64,000 bases of DNA from Asterella californica (GCA_036924285.1 JAYKYS010000008.1:19391001-19455000), one strand, 5' to 3'. Shown: positions 1-9,673, numbered from the stretch's first letter. Translations and numbers: made by a program. Notes: a model not told the origin generated them from the sequence alone.

Positions 1-266
1 TCGTCATAACTGCTGTTTTCCTCCAACCAGTCTTTACGTCTGAAGTACACAGAGTTCATCAATTCCGACAAGGTCAGTGGTACCTTTGCTTCATCTTCAA
101 ACGTCTGCCATTGCATGTCTAGCTCTGCAAAGATTGACAATGCGACTCCACTCAAAAAGTCTAAGGTGTGCACAAACATCTGCAACTCCTTGCAGATTTT
201 GTGTCCTCTGAGCCGAAGTCTTCGCTTCATGACGCTGTGAAGTATGAACTTCTTCGAGATGAAGTC
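1..266 (-). pseudogene. Uncharacterised minus-strand ORF fragment at window edge
   Basis: An open minus-strand frame runs from just after a TAG (267-269) off the left edge. It reads as a plausible amphipathic protein, including the stretches FLSGVALSIFAELD and SELMNSVYFRRKDW. I do not recognise the family and see no start codon I would trust. It lies in the decayed minus-strand sequence into which the Ty3 element at 841-9612 inserted, so it may be the 3' part of an old transposon ORF rather than a host gene. The longer frame at 97-342 overlaps it in another frame and looks less protein-like. Confidence 0.3.
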
Positions 267-406
267 CTACTCTTTGGCTCCCCTTGAAGTTCAGTTGCCC
301 CCGAATTGACTCTCCGAAGTACAAAGTCCTCCTGCTCCGCACCTTCTTCTTGATCTCGTCATTGTTTTGGTCTCACTTCGCCGACAATCTCCACCGACAA
401 AGACTT

Positions 407-690
407 CTATGGCACTTGAGGTTCATCCGGTTCTTCATGATCTTCAGCTTTTTCGTCCAAAGTCTCCATTACTAACTTCTTCGCTTTCATCTTTCTTCTC
501 GAAGTAGCCCCTCCTGATGTCTCGTCTTCTTTCTTCACCTCTTCTCCCACGTACTTGATCTTGCAGAAGCCGTGAGTGTCTCCACATTCTCCTTTCTTGG
601 CGTCGGCTCCAAGTCCAACTCTTCGTCCTCCAAGGCCTTCGGCCCATATAAGTCTTCTTCGGTCGATGTCAAGAGATGCATACCCTATAA
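407..690 (-). pseudogene. Uncharacterised acidic/basic C-terminal ORF fragment
   Basis: A minus-strand frame of about 95 codons opens after a TAA near 690 and ends at a TAG (407-409). It includes GECGDTHGFCKIKYVGEE, then a Lys/Arg-rich stretch and an acidic tail ending EPDEPQVP. Two other minus frames over the same bases also read openly for part of the way, so at least one indel is likely and the frame choice is uncertain. No family was recognised. It lies on the same strand and in the same disrupted unit as the remnants at 9613-9673 and 10566-10667. Confidence 0.25.
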
Positions 691-840
691 CTTATGCACA
701 TGCAAATGAAAGATCTTCGCCTAATGGACCTTCTTCCCGCCAATATCTACTCAATGAACTGTACGTGTCAGTTAGTCAGGTACAAAATCTTGTAGGGTTT
801 GAAGATAGTGTTCAAAGCCCCCGCGATTGCTTTCCTGAAC

Positions 841-1759
841 TGTAACGACCTATGTTACACATAGGAAGTTTGTCTATTAGTAAGGTGTTTAGTTCTAACT
901 AAGTGTTGAGAATGTTTATTTGCTGCCAAAGTACTTTTAGGAGATATCAAGTTAGTCATGACTAGCTAAAAGTTAGTTATGGTTAAACTTAGCTGTACTT
1001 TTGGCAGAATTCAGATATTTGCTAAAGAGTGAGCACTACTATCTTGTCATCTTGTCTAAAAGGTAGAAAGGGGGTGGAAAGTATCCCTTATCTCCTTTTT
1101 GACTTGATATTAGTGGTTGGATTAAAGTTGTGGACTTTGTGGGCATTAAAAACAAGAAGAGATTCCACATGTTTCCTTTTTAGTGGGTCCTAGTGTAGAG
1201 GGGGGGTGGAAATTCGAGATTCCTTGAGAATATTCCAGAATCCTTCTAGAAGTTGTTGACTTTGAAGGAATAAGCCCATGTGAAAAGGTAAAAAGCCCAT
1301 GTGATCAATGCTTTTACCTTAAGTAATATCTTAGTAAAACCCGGTAAAAGTAGTTACGGCTGAGTTACCGGAGGGTACCAAAGTAAAAACCTAGAATGTA
1401 TAAATAGAGGAGTAGAAAAGAGCTCCTCATCCTTGTTTTCACATCGTCGTAATGACAACTTGAGTAATATAGAGAGTGTGGGATATTTTTAGCATGTGAG
1501 AACTTGAGAGACGTCGTTAGAATGGAGGATTTTAGTGGATGAGATTATGGAGATTTTAGTTGATAAGTTTGTGGGTGTATGAATGAGAGTGAACTTAGCA
1601 TTTTTCCCTTCAAGATTCATGGTGTGCTTCCATCAAAGCCATCAGAGGTGACCCCTGAGTGAGAGACAGGCCCGACAGTTGCAGATTCGTGGATGACGAC
1701 GATCGTGGAGGTTGAGAGATCGGGGGGTAGTTGATCGTTAGGACCGCGAAGGGTTTACA
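841..1759 (+). repeat. 5' LTR of Ty3 element 1
   Basis: The repeat starts TGTAACGACC and ends GGGTTTACA, and recurs almost unchanged at 8694-9612 (offset 7853). A TATA-like TATAAATA lies at 1399-1406, the likely transcription start region. The only differences I saw from the 3' copy are a G/A near 1110 and an A/G near 1750. Confidence 0.95.
1399..1406 (+). promoter_or_regulatory. TATA-like box in LTR
   Basis: TATAAATA lies about 360 bp before the LTR end, in an otherwise AG-rich stretch. The identical box is at 9252-9259 in the 3' LTR. It is the best candidate core promoter for genomic RNA. Confidence 0.55.
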
Positions 1760-1763
1760 TTTT

Positions 1764-1780
1764 TGGTTCCGTTGCCGGGA
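1764..1780 (+). other. Primer-binding site of Ty3 element 1
   Basis: TGGTTCCGTTGCCGGGA begins 4 nt after the 5' LTR. It closely resembles the TGGCGCCGTTGCCGGGG-type PBS (tRNA-Asp complement) of many plant Ty3 elements, differing at a few positions. The primer tRNA is inferred, not demonstrated. Confidence 0.7.
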
Positions 1781-2039
1781 CCTCACTTGAAGGGATCGTT
1801 GAACGATGTTTAGAGTTCAGTTCTATATTCGACAAAAGGAGATTATGAGAGAGCACATGGAGAGAACGTTGGGAGGAGAGAGAGCTAACGCGATGTTAGC
1901 AACGTTAGAACCTTTCGTGTATCCCGTAGTGATATATGACGCGTTCGAAGTCATTCTTTACATCTTGTTCACTTAGAAAGGGTTTGAGGAGAATTGAAAG
2001 AAGGTGCAACAAGAGTTGTAGAGAAAGGAGGAGAGAAAA

Positions 2040-2560
2040 GTTATTAGAGGAGAGAAATTTGTGAGTTTAGAAATTCTGCTCTCTGGAAAATTTGTACAGT
2101 CGCTGTCAACTTTTCTGTGAATTTTATTTTCCTGTGAAACTTTCCAGTGTTTTAGATTGGCTGATAACCTATCTAAGACAAAAGAAATCATAGGAAAAGG
2201 TGGTCTAGAGAGGGAGCAATGATTTTTCAAAATTGAGGGGGTCTATTCGTGAGAGTTGAGGAATTCTGTTCTCTGGAAAAAGTTTACAGTCAGTGTCAGA
2301 TTTTCTGTGAATTTTATTTTCCTGAGAAACTTTCCAGTGTTTTAGAGTGGCTGATAAGCTATCCAGGACAAAAGAAATCATGAGAAGATGAGGTCTGAAG
2401 AGGGAGAAAGGATTTTTCAAAGTGGAGGGGGTTGACAACCATGAGGGAAGTGAAAATATACAAATTTCAGTTCTCTGAAAATTTGTACAGTCATCACCAT
2501 CTCTTCTGATTAGGGAAGTTTCTGTTGAAACTTCATGATTTAGTAGCTTGGAGGTTGAGC
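2040..2560 (+). repeat. Tandem repeats in the Ty3 leader (about 190-200 bp units)
   Basis: Three diverged direct copies are marked by TTCTCTGGAAAA..GTACAGTC-type blocks near 2075, 2266 and 2466. Each is followed by a TTTCCAGTGTTTTAG block and then AGACAAAAGAAATCAT in the first two units. The third unit is the most diverged. They lie between the PBS and the first ORF, where packaging or translation-control elements would be expected. The minus-strand ORFs over them are repeat artefacts. Confidence 0.7.
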
Positions 2561-2647
2561 TACTGGAGACCACAAAAATCTTGGAGAGATCTCTTACCAA
2601 CTAAGAGAGATACGTTTCGGCATACAAGGAGGTCTTGAAGATACGTC

Positions 2648-2965
2648 ATGGGGAATCCAGTTCGAATGACGAGGTGGAAGAAGAGACGTTTAGGAGTTCG
2701 AACAGAGACGGAGAAGCCCAAGTTAAGTATAGATGAGTTACGAACACGCATCTATAGCACTTGGGGTGCCCTCTTTACTCTATACGAAGAAGCTTCCGCG
2801 ACAATTGGCACAGATTTGAAGAAAGTCGAGTTTAAAGCATCATTCACTATGGAGGCCACGAATGCTCCTGGTGAAATAGAGTTGGATCCTTACAAGAGTG
2901 AGTTCAAGATGTCTGTTGTGATGAGTACAAACGAGGGTGAGGAGGATCATATCTTTGATAGTTAA
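2648..2965 (+). CDS. Accessory ORF A of Ty3 element 1 (unknown function)
   Basis: This 105-residue ORF begins at a true ATG after the leader repeats. Its N-terminus is basic (RWKKRR near residue 9), followed by a helical middle section and an acidic C-terminus. I recognise no domain and see no signal peptide or membrane segment. It lies inside a young, otherwise intact element and upstream of gag, which is unusual for Ty3 elements. It could be an additional gag-associated protein or merely an open leader frame. Conservation in sister copies would decide. Confidence 0.45.
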   Translation: MGNPVRMTRWKKRRLGVRTETEKPKLSIDELRTRIYSTWGALFTLYEEASATIGTDLKKVEFKASFTMEATNAPGEIELDPYKSEFKMSVVMSTNEGEEDHIFDS

Positions 2966-3103
2966 TATTAGATTAGATTTTATTTCGTGTATAGCATGTA
3001 TAATGCACGATTTCTAATATAAAGCTCGGAAGAGTTAAGAAAGTAATGTAGAATTATTTTCCTCTATGATATTTTGTCCACTTAATGGTTGAGAAGGTGC
3101 AAC

Positions 3104-3580
3104 ATGAGTGGAAATTCAAAAGATTGGAAAGTTAGACTTAGAAACCTTCCTCAAGGTTTAGATGTCATAGTAAGCGTCGGAGAGAGCTCGAAAGAGATTA
3201 TCGTTGAGTTTGAGAACCCTAGTACAAAACCTCAAGTAGAATCTCCGAGGAGAAGAGTAGAAACCGACTTGTGGTGTTATTTCTGTAGAGGGTTGGGACA
3301 TAAAGTAGTGAATTGTCCAACTAGAATCAGAACCGAGAGAGCTAAAGGGAAGCGGGAATTTACTGATTTAAGTCTTCGAGTGGGTCCATCGTCACCAGCG
3401 CCAATTCATCTTCTAGGCGAAGATCCTTGTCCAAGTTGTGGAGTGGGTGATCTATCAAGAGGACACAAGTGCGTCGATGTGGCCGCCCTACTTACGTCAG
3501 TAGTCGAGAAGTTGGACGAGACTCAAAGAGCTGAGACGGAGAAGTTGTCGACTTCAAAAGAGGACTCGGTTGAGTTGTGA
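3104..3580 (+). CDS. Accessory ORF B with CCHC zinc knuckle
   Basis: The first ATG of this frame is at 3104, giving about 158 residues. A perfect retroviral-type zinc knuckle, CYFCRGLGHKVVNC (C-X2-C-X4-H-X4-C), lies at about residues 56-69. A second Cys/His cluster, CPSCGVGDLSRGHKC, lies near residues 105-119. Zinc knuckles normally mark nucleocapsid, and this element has a second knuckle inside its main gag-pol ORF, so a separate nucleic-acid-binding protein seems to precede gag. The stop TGA overlaps the next ATG (TGATG at 3578-3582). The frame is the same as the main gag ORF, which starts 214 nt later. Likely role: RNA binding or packaging (inference). Confidence 0.6.
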   Translation: MSGNSKDWKVRLRNLPQGLDVIVSVGESSKEIIVEFENPSTKPQVESPRRRVETDLWCYFCRGLGHKVVNCPTRIRTERAKGKREFTDLSLRVGPSSPAPIHLLGEDPCPSCGVGDLSRGHKCVDVAALLTSVVEKLDETQRAETEKLSTSKEDSVEL

Positions 3581-3744
3581 TGGAGATCGTCATTCGAATG
3601 GTGGAGAAGGCGGTGATGCGACTCAGACTCATGATTACCTTGGGAGAAGAGATGGCACAAGAGGTGTTGTTACAACCATTTCCTTTCATTTTACCTATGG
3701 TAGATTATTCGCGAATGGAATTGGTGATGTTCGTACTCTTTTAG
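3580..3744 (+). CDS. Small overlapping ORF C between accessory ORF and gag
   Basis: The ATG at 3580 shares its A with the TGA of the preceding ORF. The 54-residue frame is rich in Met, Leu and Val, with EEMAQEVLLQPFPFILP in the middle, and ends at TAG 3742-3744. It could be translated by termination-reinitiation, or it may be the displaced N-terminal part of gag after an indel. Another frame (3570-3839, non-ATG start) is also open here and looks less protein-like. Real coding status is uncertain. Confidence 0.35.
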   Translation: MEIVIRMVEKAVMRLRLMITLGEEMAQEVLLQPFPFILPMVDYSRMELVMFVLF

Positions 3745-3793
3745 CGAGTAGTTATTGCACGACGATTAGAAGAGTAGAAAGAGTAGTTACAAG

Positions 3794-6700
3794 ATGGGAA
3801 AGCTACCCGTGTTTCATGGGAAGGACAATGAAGATGTAGAACCGTTTGTTCGAGACTTCAAAAGGGGTTGCATCGGAAACAACGTGAGAAGGAAGGAACA
3901 ATGGGTGTTGTTACTGCCAGAGTTTTTAGAAGATTTTGCTCTTACGTGGTATGAAGACCGAGTGAAGAGCCAGACACCTGGTGCAGTTGAGGACACATGG
4001 GAGACGTTGAGTAATGCACTCATCGAAGAATTTCTTCCAGAAGAGAGTTATGAGAAGCTCATGGTGGAGCTTACTCATTTGAAGCAACGTGACGACGAGA
4101 AAGTTCGGCAATATGCCGAAAGGGTGGATAAGTTGGAGCAACGGTTTCGGACGGTCCTACGGAAGAGTGGAGACAATGTGGAACTAACGATGGCGGGGAT
4201 TGGAGCAGTGCTGACCAAGAACTTGGTGGGAGGGTTGAGACCTTCAATTCGAACCCAAGTGAGGTACGAGAAGCCAGCAACCAAAGCGGAGGCCATCAAG
4301 ATAGCGACAAATATGGAAGAGAGTTTGGATGAAGGAGATATCATCCAACCTCATCATGCTGCTCTGGTGTCAACTCCGACTCCTGGTGTAGCCACAACGA
4401 TCGCACCTGCACCATCACAATTGGTGATTGCTTCAACGTCAGCTCCTACTCCAATGGTGGTGCCAAGACCGTTTGTCCCAACAACGATGTCTACTGCCAC
4501 CTCTGATTTTCATGCCGAGCTGAAGAGCATCACTGACACTCTTGCGGATCTCAAGATAAACGTGGTACAGTTACGAGAATGGAGGAACAAAGGTGGAGGA
4601 GGAGGTCAAAGAGGTTACGACAACAATCCCAACCGAGGAAATCAAGGTAACTTTGGAGGCAACCAAGGTAACTTTGGAGGAATCACTTGTTGGACGTGTG
4701 GAGGTTCTCATTTTCAGCGAAATTGTCCTAACAACGGAGCAAGAAGTGCCGAAGCTGTCAGAATGAATGTGGGTGGAGGAAATCCATCACAAGGACGAGA
4801 CAAGGGGGTGGCTACTATCGATGTCGTGCGAGATCCCATCTACGAGAAAGGAGAGAGTTCAAACTCTTCTCATGCACCGGTGGAGCTTTTAGCTCAAGAA
4901 AGGAAAAGAACTCGATTTTCTGATGAACCGGTTTTCATGGAGGAATCAGCTAGTAGAAGCACTCGTTCGAGTAATGTTTCGAGTACACCAAGGGAGCCAA
5001 GAAGGAAGCTGGGGATGGCGGATTTCACCATTTCATCTTCCCAAGCGGGATATGATGTGGTTGAAGATGTGGGTGCTCAGAAAGCCAACATCACTGTTGG
5101 ACAACTGATCGCACTTAATCCCAGCTTACGAAGGGAACTCAGAGGAGGACTGAGTTCTAAGAGAAGCAAGAAGAAGAAACCCAAGAGCAAGACGTCAAAG
5201 TCTGTGGGAGTTGGTGTGGTGGATGTGCATGCTTCAGAGGTATGCACTAGGGCTTCAAAGATTGAAGTCCGGTTGAATGGTCACTACGTCTCTGACGTAT
5301 TGGTGGATGGAGGGTCGGCTGTAAACGCCATATCGGAGAGATTGATGAAGAAGTTGGGGATGGAACCAACTCGCCCGGCTAGCATTGTCGTGGGGATGGC
5401 TAACAAGCAACGGGTAAGACCTCTTGGCGTGTTAGAGAAGGTGGTCGTGTCTGTGATGGGAGTTCAAACATTGATGTCCTTTCAAGTGTTAAAGGACTCT
5501 AGTTATGATTTGCTCCTAGGTAGGCCTTGGTTGAGAGCTGTGCGCACCACGGATAGGTGGCACAAGGGATACTTACGGATTGGGCCTAGAGATCATAGAG
5601 TGATAGTTCCTCTCTCGGGTGTTGGAGTTGTGACTTCTGACTCTGATAGACCCACTAGTGACTACTGGGAATCTGATACGGAGGACGATCAGAGTGTCTC
5701 AGAAGTAGATACCGGAGATTCTTACGATCAAGAATCCTCGTCTGAGGATGAAGGATTTGGTCGAGATGAATCATTACATCAGCTTAGTGCTATTGACTTG
5801 TTGCCTCGACCAGCAGTGGAGAAAGATCCAGACAAAAAAGAGTTGAGTGAGACAGAGATTGTGAGAAGACTCTCTACCCTGAAGTTTGGTATCAATGTCA
5901 CTCAAGAGGAGAAAAGTAGATTCCTAGATATATTTCGAAAATATATCCATGTGTTTGCTTTCAGCTACAAGGATTTGAAAGAGGTGACTCTAGAGACTCA
6001 TCGGATCGAATTGGAGGAGAACGCAAGACCAGTTCGACAGAAGCAGAGAAGAGTCAATCCTACAACGGCAATGATGGTCAAGGAGGAGATAGACAAGTTG
6101 AAGGAGGCGAGTTTTATCTATGAGGTGGAGAACTCAGAATGGGTTTCACCCATTGTGATTGTCAAGAAGAAGAATGGTAAGCTGCGAGTGTGCATAGACT
6201 ATAAGAAGTTGAATGCAGTTACCAAGAAGGATTATTATCCTCTACCATTTATAGATGAGATTTTGGAGGAAGTTGCTGGTCATGAATGGTACAGCTTTGG
6301 TGATGGTTATAGTGGGTATAACCAGATCAAGATAGCACAGGAGTACCAACAGTTGACTACTTTCACTACTCCTTGGGGAACATTTGCATTTCGGGTGATG
6401 CCATTCGGACTGTGTAATGCTCCGGCCACGTTTCAGAGGTTCATGAACAAGGTGTTTGAACCATTCATAGGAAAGTTTGTCCGTGATTTTATTGACGATT
6501 TTTGCGTGTACGGACGAAAGGAGGATCACTTTGATCATGTGATCAAAGTTTTGCAGCGGTTGGAGCAAGCCAATGCTTCTCTAAATCCAGAGAAGTGCAT
6601 CTTTGGCTGCGAAGAAGGTCTGCTGTTAGGGCACATCATTTCCAAGAATGGGATTGCGGTAGATCCTGAGAAGGTGAAGAAGATTGTGGATCTTCCATTT

Positions 6701-8680
6701 CCGATCAACTTGACAAAGTTGAGGCAGTTTCTTGGCATGGTGGGATATTATCGTAGGTTTGTCTTTTCCTTCTCAAACAAAGCAATAGCTTTGACTATGT
6801 ACATGAAGAAGGGAGTTGATTTTGACTTGATAGTGCATGATCAGAAGGCAAAGGAAGCATTTGAGGAGTTGAAAAAGGCATTAGTGACAGCTCCTATACT
6901 TGCTAAACCTGAGTGGAGTAAAGCATTTATTCTGTATACGGATGCCTCCAATGTAGCAATCGGATGTACATTAAGTCAGCTAGATGGAGATGGGTATGAT
7001 CATCCTATAGCTTATGCTAGTAGGCAGATGGTTCCAGCGGAGAAGAATTACTCCGTGACTGAACGAGAAGGATTAGCGGTGATCTTTGGATTGAAGAAAT
7101 TTCGACACTACTTGCTAGGAGGGAAATTTTCCATAGTCACAGATCACAAGGCTTTAAAGTATATCTTTAATAAGCCTAATGCCGAAGGTCGTATTGCTCG
7201 TTGGAAGATCCTTCTAACAGAATACGATTACGTGATCGAAGATAGACCAGGGAAAAAGCATGCGAATGCTGATCTTTTGTCGAGGGCTTATGATGATGAG
7301 GGAGAAGAACCGTTTGATGATTCATTTCCAGACGAGCATCTGATGACCATCACAAGCATTGAGGAGATACCGGACGAGTACAAGGAAATCTGGAGTTTCC
7401 TTACAGATGGCTCTTTTCCAGAAGGTATGCATACCCGAGAACGTAACGCGTTGATCAAGAGATGCAAACCTTACACCATGGTGGAGGGAATTCTATTTCA
7501 TCAAGGAGCAGATGGCTTACTAAGGAGAGCAGTTGGTCAGAAGGAGGCGTTCAAGCTGATGCACGAGTTTCACGATGGCACTGTTTGCGGAGGTCACTTT
7601 GCTGGTAAGATAACAGCTTTCAAGATTTTGGATGCGGGTTATCACTGGAGAGGGATTTTCAAGGAGTGTTTAGACTATTGCAAAACTTGCGATGTATGTC
7701 AAGCATTTGCTCTGAAGTCTACTAGAACACCTCCGTTAAGATCAATTCCAATATTAGGACCATTTGAGAAGTGGGGTATTGACTTTGTAGGTCCTCTCAA
7801 TAAGACACCTCGAGGAAATAGATACATTGTAGTCGCCACTGACTATTGTACCAAGTGGGTAGAGGCTAGACCTTTGAGAGAGACCAATGAAACAGAAGTC
7901 GGTAGATTCTTATGGGAGAGGATCATCACCAGATTTGGATGTCCGTTAGAGTTGGTCTCGGATAGAGGAGGAGAGTTTGTAGGGAGCATGACTACTGCTA
8001 TGCTACAACACTTTTCTATCAAGCCACGAGTAACGACCTCATACAAACCAAATGCTAATGGTCTTGCGGAGAAGACCAATCTTACACTTTGTATGATGCT
8101 CGCCAAAGATGCTGGTGTTGAGACTGCGAAACATACTTGGGATAAGAGACTACATGCCATCTTATGGGAGTATCGAACGACAACAAAGACTTCTACTGGG
8201 TACTCCCCATTTCGACTGGTTTATGGAGTGGAGTCCAAGTTGCCGATCCAATTCGAATTGGATACTTTTCAAACTATTCAACGGAAGTTGAAGAGGTCGA
8301 GAGGAGAAGACGTGGTCAGATCAAGAAGGGAGCAACTCATGGAGTTGGAAGAGACCCGAGCGGTAGCAATGATCCGGATGGAACGAGCTCAGGCGTATCA
8401 AAAGAAGAGTTACGACAAACGGTTGGGCAAGAGGGAGGTAAAACCTTTTCAAGTCGGAGATTGGGTTATGTTGTATGATGCTATCAGATTCAAGAGGGCT
8501 AGGAAGAAGTTTCTTCCGAGATATTTTGGTCCTTTTGTTGTAGATAAGGTGTGGAGCAACTTCACATATGACCTTCAGGAGCTGGGAGGAAGGAGATTCG
8601 ATCGGGTCAACCATGACAAGTTGAAGTTGTTTCATCGACGGAAGTTCTCTCTTCACTCCGAGGACGGAGCGAAAATTTAG
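3794..8680 (+). CDS. Ty3 gag-pol polyprotein, intact (1628 aa)
   Basis: One uninterrupted ORF. Gag-like capsid region, about residues 1-150 (FHGKDNEDVEPFVRDF; LTWYEDRV). CCHC knuckle CWTCGGSHFQRNC near residue 297. Aspartic protease with LVDGGSAVNAI near residue 504. Reverse transcriptase with DGYSGYNQI, MPFGLCNAPATFQ and the catalytic FIDDFCVYG near residue 900. RNase H with FILYTDASN near residue 1045. Integrase with an HHCC zinc domain (HDGTVCGGH..CKTCDVC) from about residue 1257, then catalytic Asp in WGIDFVGPL, Asp in SDRGGEF and Glu in NANGLAEK. A GPF-type C-terminal module (RYFGPFVV) follows; no chromodomain is evident. F-I-D-D replaces the usual Y-x-D-D, and D-G-G replaces D-S/T-G in the protease. 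No frameshift is needed between gag and pol. Confidence 0.95.
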   Translation: MGKLPVFHGKDNEDVEPFVRDFKRGCIGNNVRRKEQWVLLLPEFLEDFALTWYEDRVKSQTPGAVEDTWETLSNALIEEFLPEESYEKLMVELTHLKQRDDEKVRQYAERVDKLEQRFRTVLRKSGDNVELTMAGIGAVLTKNLVGGLRPSIRTQVRYEKPATKAEAIKIATNMEESLDEGDIIQPHHAALVSTPTPGVATTIAPAPSQLVIASTSAPTPMVVPRPFVPTTMSTATSDFHAELKSITDTLADLKINVVQLREWRNKGGGGGQRGYDNNPNRGNQGNFGGNQGNFGGITCWTCGGSHFQRNCPNNGARSAEAVRMNVGGGNPSQGRDKGVATIDVVRDPIYEKGESSNSSHAPVELLAQERKRTRFSDEPVFMEESASRSTRSSNVSSTPREPRRKLGMADFTISSSQAGYDVVEDVGAQKANITVGQLIALNPSLRRELRGGLSSKRSKKKKPKSKTSKSVGVGVVDVHASEVCTRASKIEVRLNGHYVSDVLVDGGSAVNAISERLMKKLGMEPTRPASIVVGMANKQRVRPLGVLEKVVVSVMGVQTLMSFQVLKDSSYDLLLGRPWLRAVRTTDRWHKGYLRIGPRDHRVIVPLSGVGVVTSDSDRPTSDYWESDTEDDQSVSEVDTGDSYDQESSSEDEGFGRDESLHQLSAIDLLPRPAVEKDPDKKELSETEIVRRLSTLKFGINVTQEEKSRFLDIFRKYIHVFAFSYKDLKEVTLETHRIELEENARPVRQKQRRVNPTTAMMVKEEIDKLKEASFIYEVENSEWVSPIVIVKKKNGKLRVCIDYKKLNAVTKKDYYPLPFIDEILEEVAGHEWYSFGDGYSGYNQIKIAQEYQQLTTFTTPWGTFAFRVMPFGLCNAPATFQRFMNKVFEPFIGKFVRDFIDDFCVYGRKEDHFDHVIKVLQRLEQANASLNPEKCIFGCEEGLLLGHIISKNGIAVDPEKVKKIVDLPFPINLTKLRQFLGMVGYYRRFVFSFSNKAIALTMYMKKGVDFDLIVHDQKAKEAFEELKKALVTAPILAKPEWSKAFILYTDASNVAIGCTLSQLDGDGYDHPIAYASRQMVPAEKNYSVTEREGLAVIFGLKKFRHYLLGGKFSIVTDHKALKYIFNKPNAEGRIARWKILLTEYDYVIEDRPGKKHANADLLSRAYDDEGEEPFDDSFPDEHLMTITSIEEIPDEYKEIWSFLTDGSFPEGMHTRERNALIKRCKPYTMVEGILFHQGADGLLRRAVGQKEAFKLMHEFHDGTVCGGHFAGKITAFKILDAGYHWRGIFKECLDYCKTCDVCQAFALKSTRTPPLRSIPILGPFEKWGIDFVGPLNKTPRGNRYIVVATDYCTKWVEARPLRETNETEVGRFLWERIITRFGCPLELVSDRGGEFVGSMTTAMLQHFSIKPRVTTSYKPNANGLAEKTNLTLCMMLAKDAGVETAKHTWDKRLHAILWEYRTTTKTSTGYSPFRLVYGVESKLPIQFELDTFQTIQRKLKRSRGEDVVRSRREQLMELEETRAVAMIRMERAQAYQKKSYDKRLGKREVKPFQVGDWVMLYDAIRFKRARKKFLPRYFGPFVVDKVWSNFTYDLQELGGRRFDRVNHDKLKLFHRRKFSLHSEDGAKI

Positions 8681-8682
8681 TC

Positions 8683-8693
8683 CGGGGGTAAAA
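8683..8693 (+). other. Polypurine tract of Ty3 element 1
   Basis: CGGGGGTAAAA directly abuts the TG of the 3' LTR, the position of the plus-strand primer. A single T interrupts the purines. Confidence 0.6.
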
Positions 8694-9612
8694 TGTAACG
8701 ACCTATGTTACACATAGGAAGTTTGTCTATTAGTAAGGTGTTTAGTTCTAACTAAGTGTTGAGAATGTTTATTTGCTGCCAAAGTACTTTTAGGAGATAT
8801 CAAGTTAGTCATGACTAGCTAAAAGTTAGTTATGGTTAAACTTAGCTGTACTTTTGGCAGAATTCAGATATTTGCTAAAGAGTGAGCACTACTATCTTGT
8901 CATCTTGTCTAAAAGGTAGAAAGGGGGTGGAAAGTATCCCTTATCTCCTTTTTGACTTGATATTAATGGTTGGATTAAAGTTGTGGACTTTGTGGGCATT
9001 AAAAACAAGAAGAGATTCCACATGTTTCCTTTTTAGTGGGTCCTAGTGTAGAGGGGGGGTGGAAATTCGAGATTCCTTGAGAATATTCCAGAATCCTTCT
9101 AGAAGTTGTTGACTTTGAAGGAATAAGCCCATGTGAAAAGGTAAAAAGCCCATGTGATCAATGCTTTTACCTTAAGTAATATCTTAGTAAAACCCGGTAA
9201 AAGTAGTTACGGCTGAGTTACCGGAGGGTACCAAAGTAAAAACCTAGAATGTATAAATAGAGGAGTAGAAAAGAGCTCCTCATCCTTGTTTTCACATCGT
9301 CGTAATGACAACTTGAGTAATATAGAGAGTGTGGGATATTTTTAGCATGTGAGAACTTGAGAGACGTCGTTAGAATGGAGGATTTTAGTGGATGAGATTA
9401 TGGAGATTTTAGTTGATAAGTTTGTGGGTGTATGAATGAGAGTGAACTTAGCATTTTTCCCTTCAAGATTCATGGTGTGCTTCCATCAAAGCCATCAGAG
9501 GTGACCCCTGAGTGAGAGACAGGCCCGACAGTTGCAGATTCGTGGATGACGACGATCGTGGAGGTTGAGAGATCGGGGGGTAGTTGATCGTTAGGACCGC
9601 GGAGGGTTTACA
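8694..9612 (+). repeat. 3' LTR of Ty3 element 1
   Basis: Near-identical partner of 841-1759. It ends GGGTTTACA and is followed by the duplicated target GAAC (9613-9616). Confidence 0.95.
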
Positions 9613-9673
9613 GAACGGATCTCGGTAACAAGGTATCTTGAAGTCATTCGTATTCACCAACACCTACGTGAAC
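9613..9673 (-). pseudogene. 61-bp remnant of disrupted minus-strand ORF
   Basis: This short stretch between two LTRs reads on the minus strand as VLVNTNDFKIPCYRDPF. After excluding the Ty3 element and one 4-bp duplication, the same frame continues into minus-strand sequence left of 841. It also joins the frame at 10566-10667 after excluding the solo LTR, with one intervening TAG. The product is unknown. It may be an old transposon or host ORF. Confidence 0.4.

Larger units (their letters stand above)
841..9612 (+). mobile_element. Complete young Ty3-type LTR retrotransposon
   Basis: This 8.77-kb element consists of a 919-bp 5' LTR, a PBS, a long leader with tandem repeats, two small accessory ORFs, one long gag-pol ORF, a polypurine tract and a 919-bp 3' LTR. 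Both LTRs begin TG and end CA. The flanks carry a 4-bp duplication GAAC (837-840 and 9613-9616). I found only two LTR differences, both transitions, so the insertion is recent. The intact polyprotein suggests possible autonomy. The domain order RT, RNase H, integrase places it in Ty3/Metaviridae; I cannot assign a named lineage. Confidence 0.95.

Noticed and set aside
1973..2600. Minus-strand ORFs over the Ty3 leader
   Set aside because: They follow the 190-bp tandem repeat and are antisense to an intact element.
3104..3580. Accessory ORF B as an envelope-like protein
   Set aside because: It has no signal peptide or membrane segment; the CCHC motif points to nucleic-acid binding.
841..9612. 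Gag/pol frameshift in element 1
   Set aside because: Gag, protease, RT, RNase H and integrase are in one uninterrupted frame, so no recoding is needed there.
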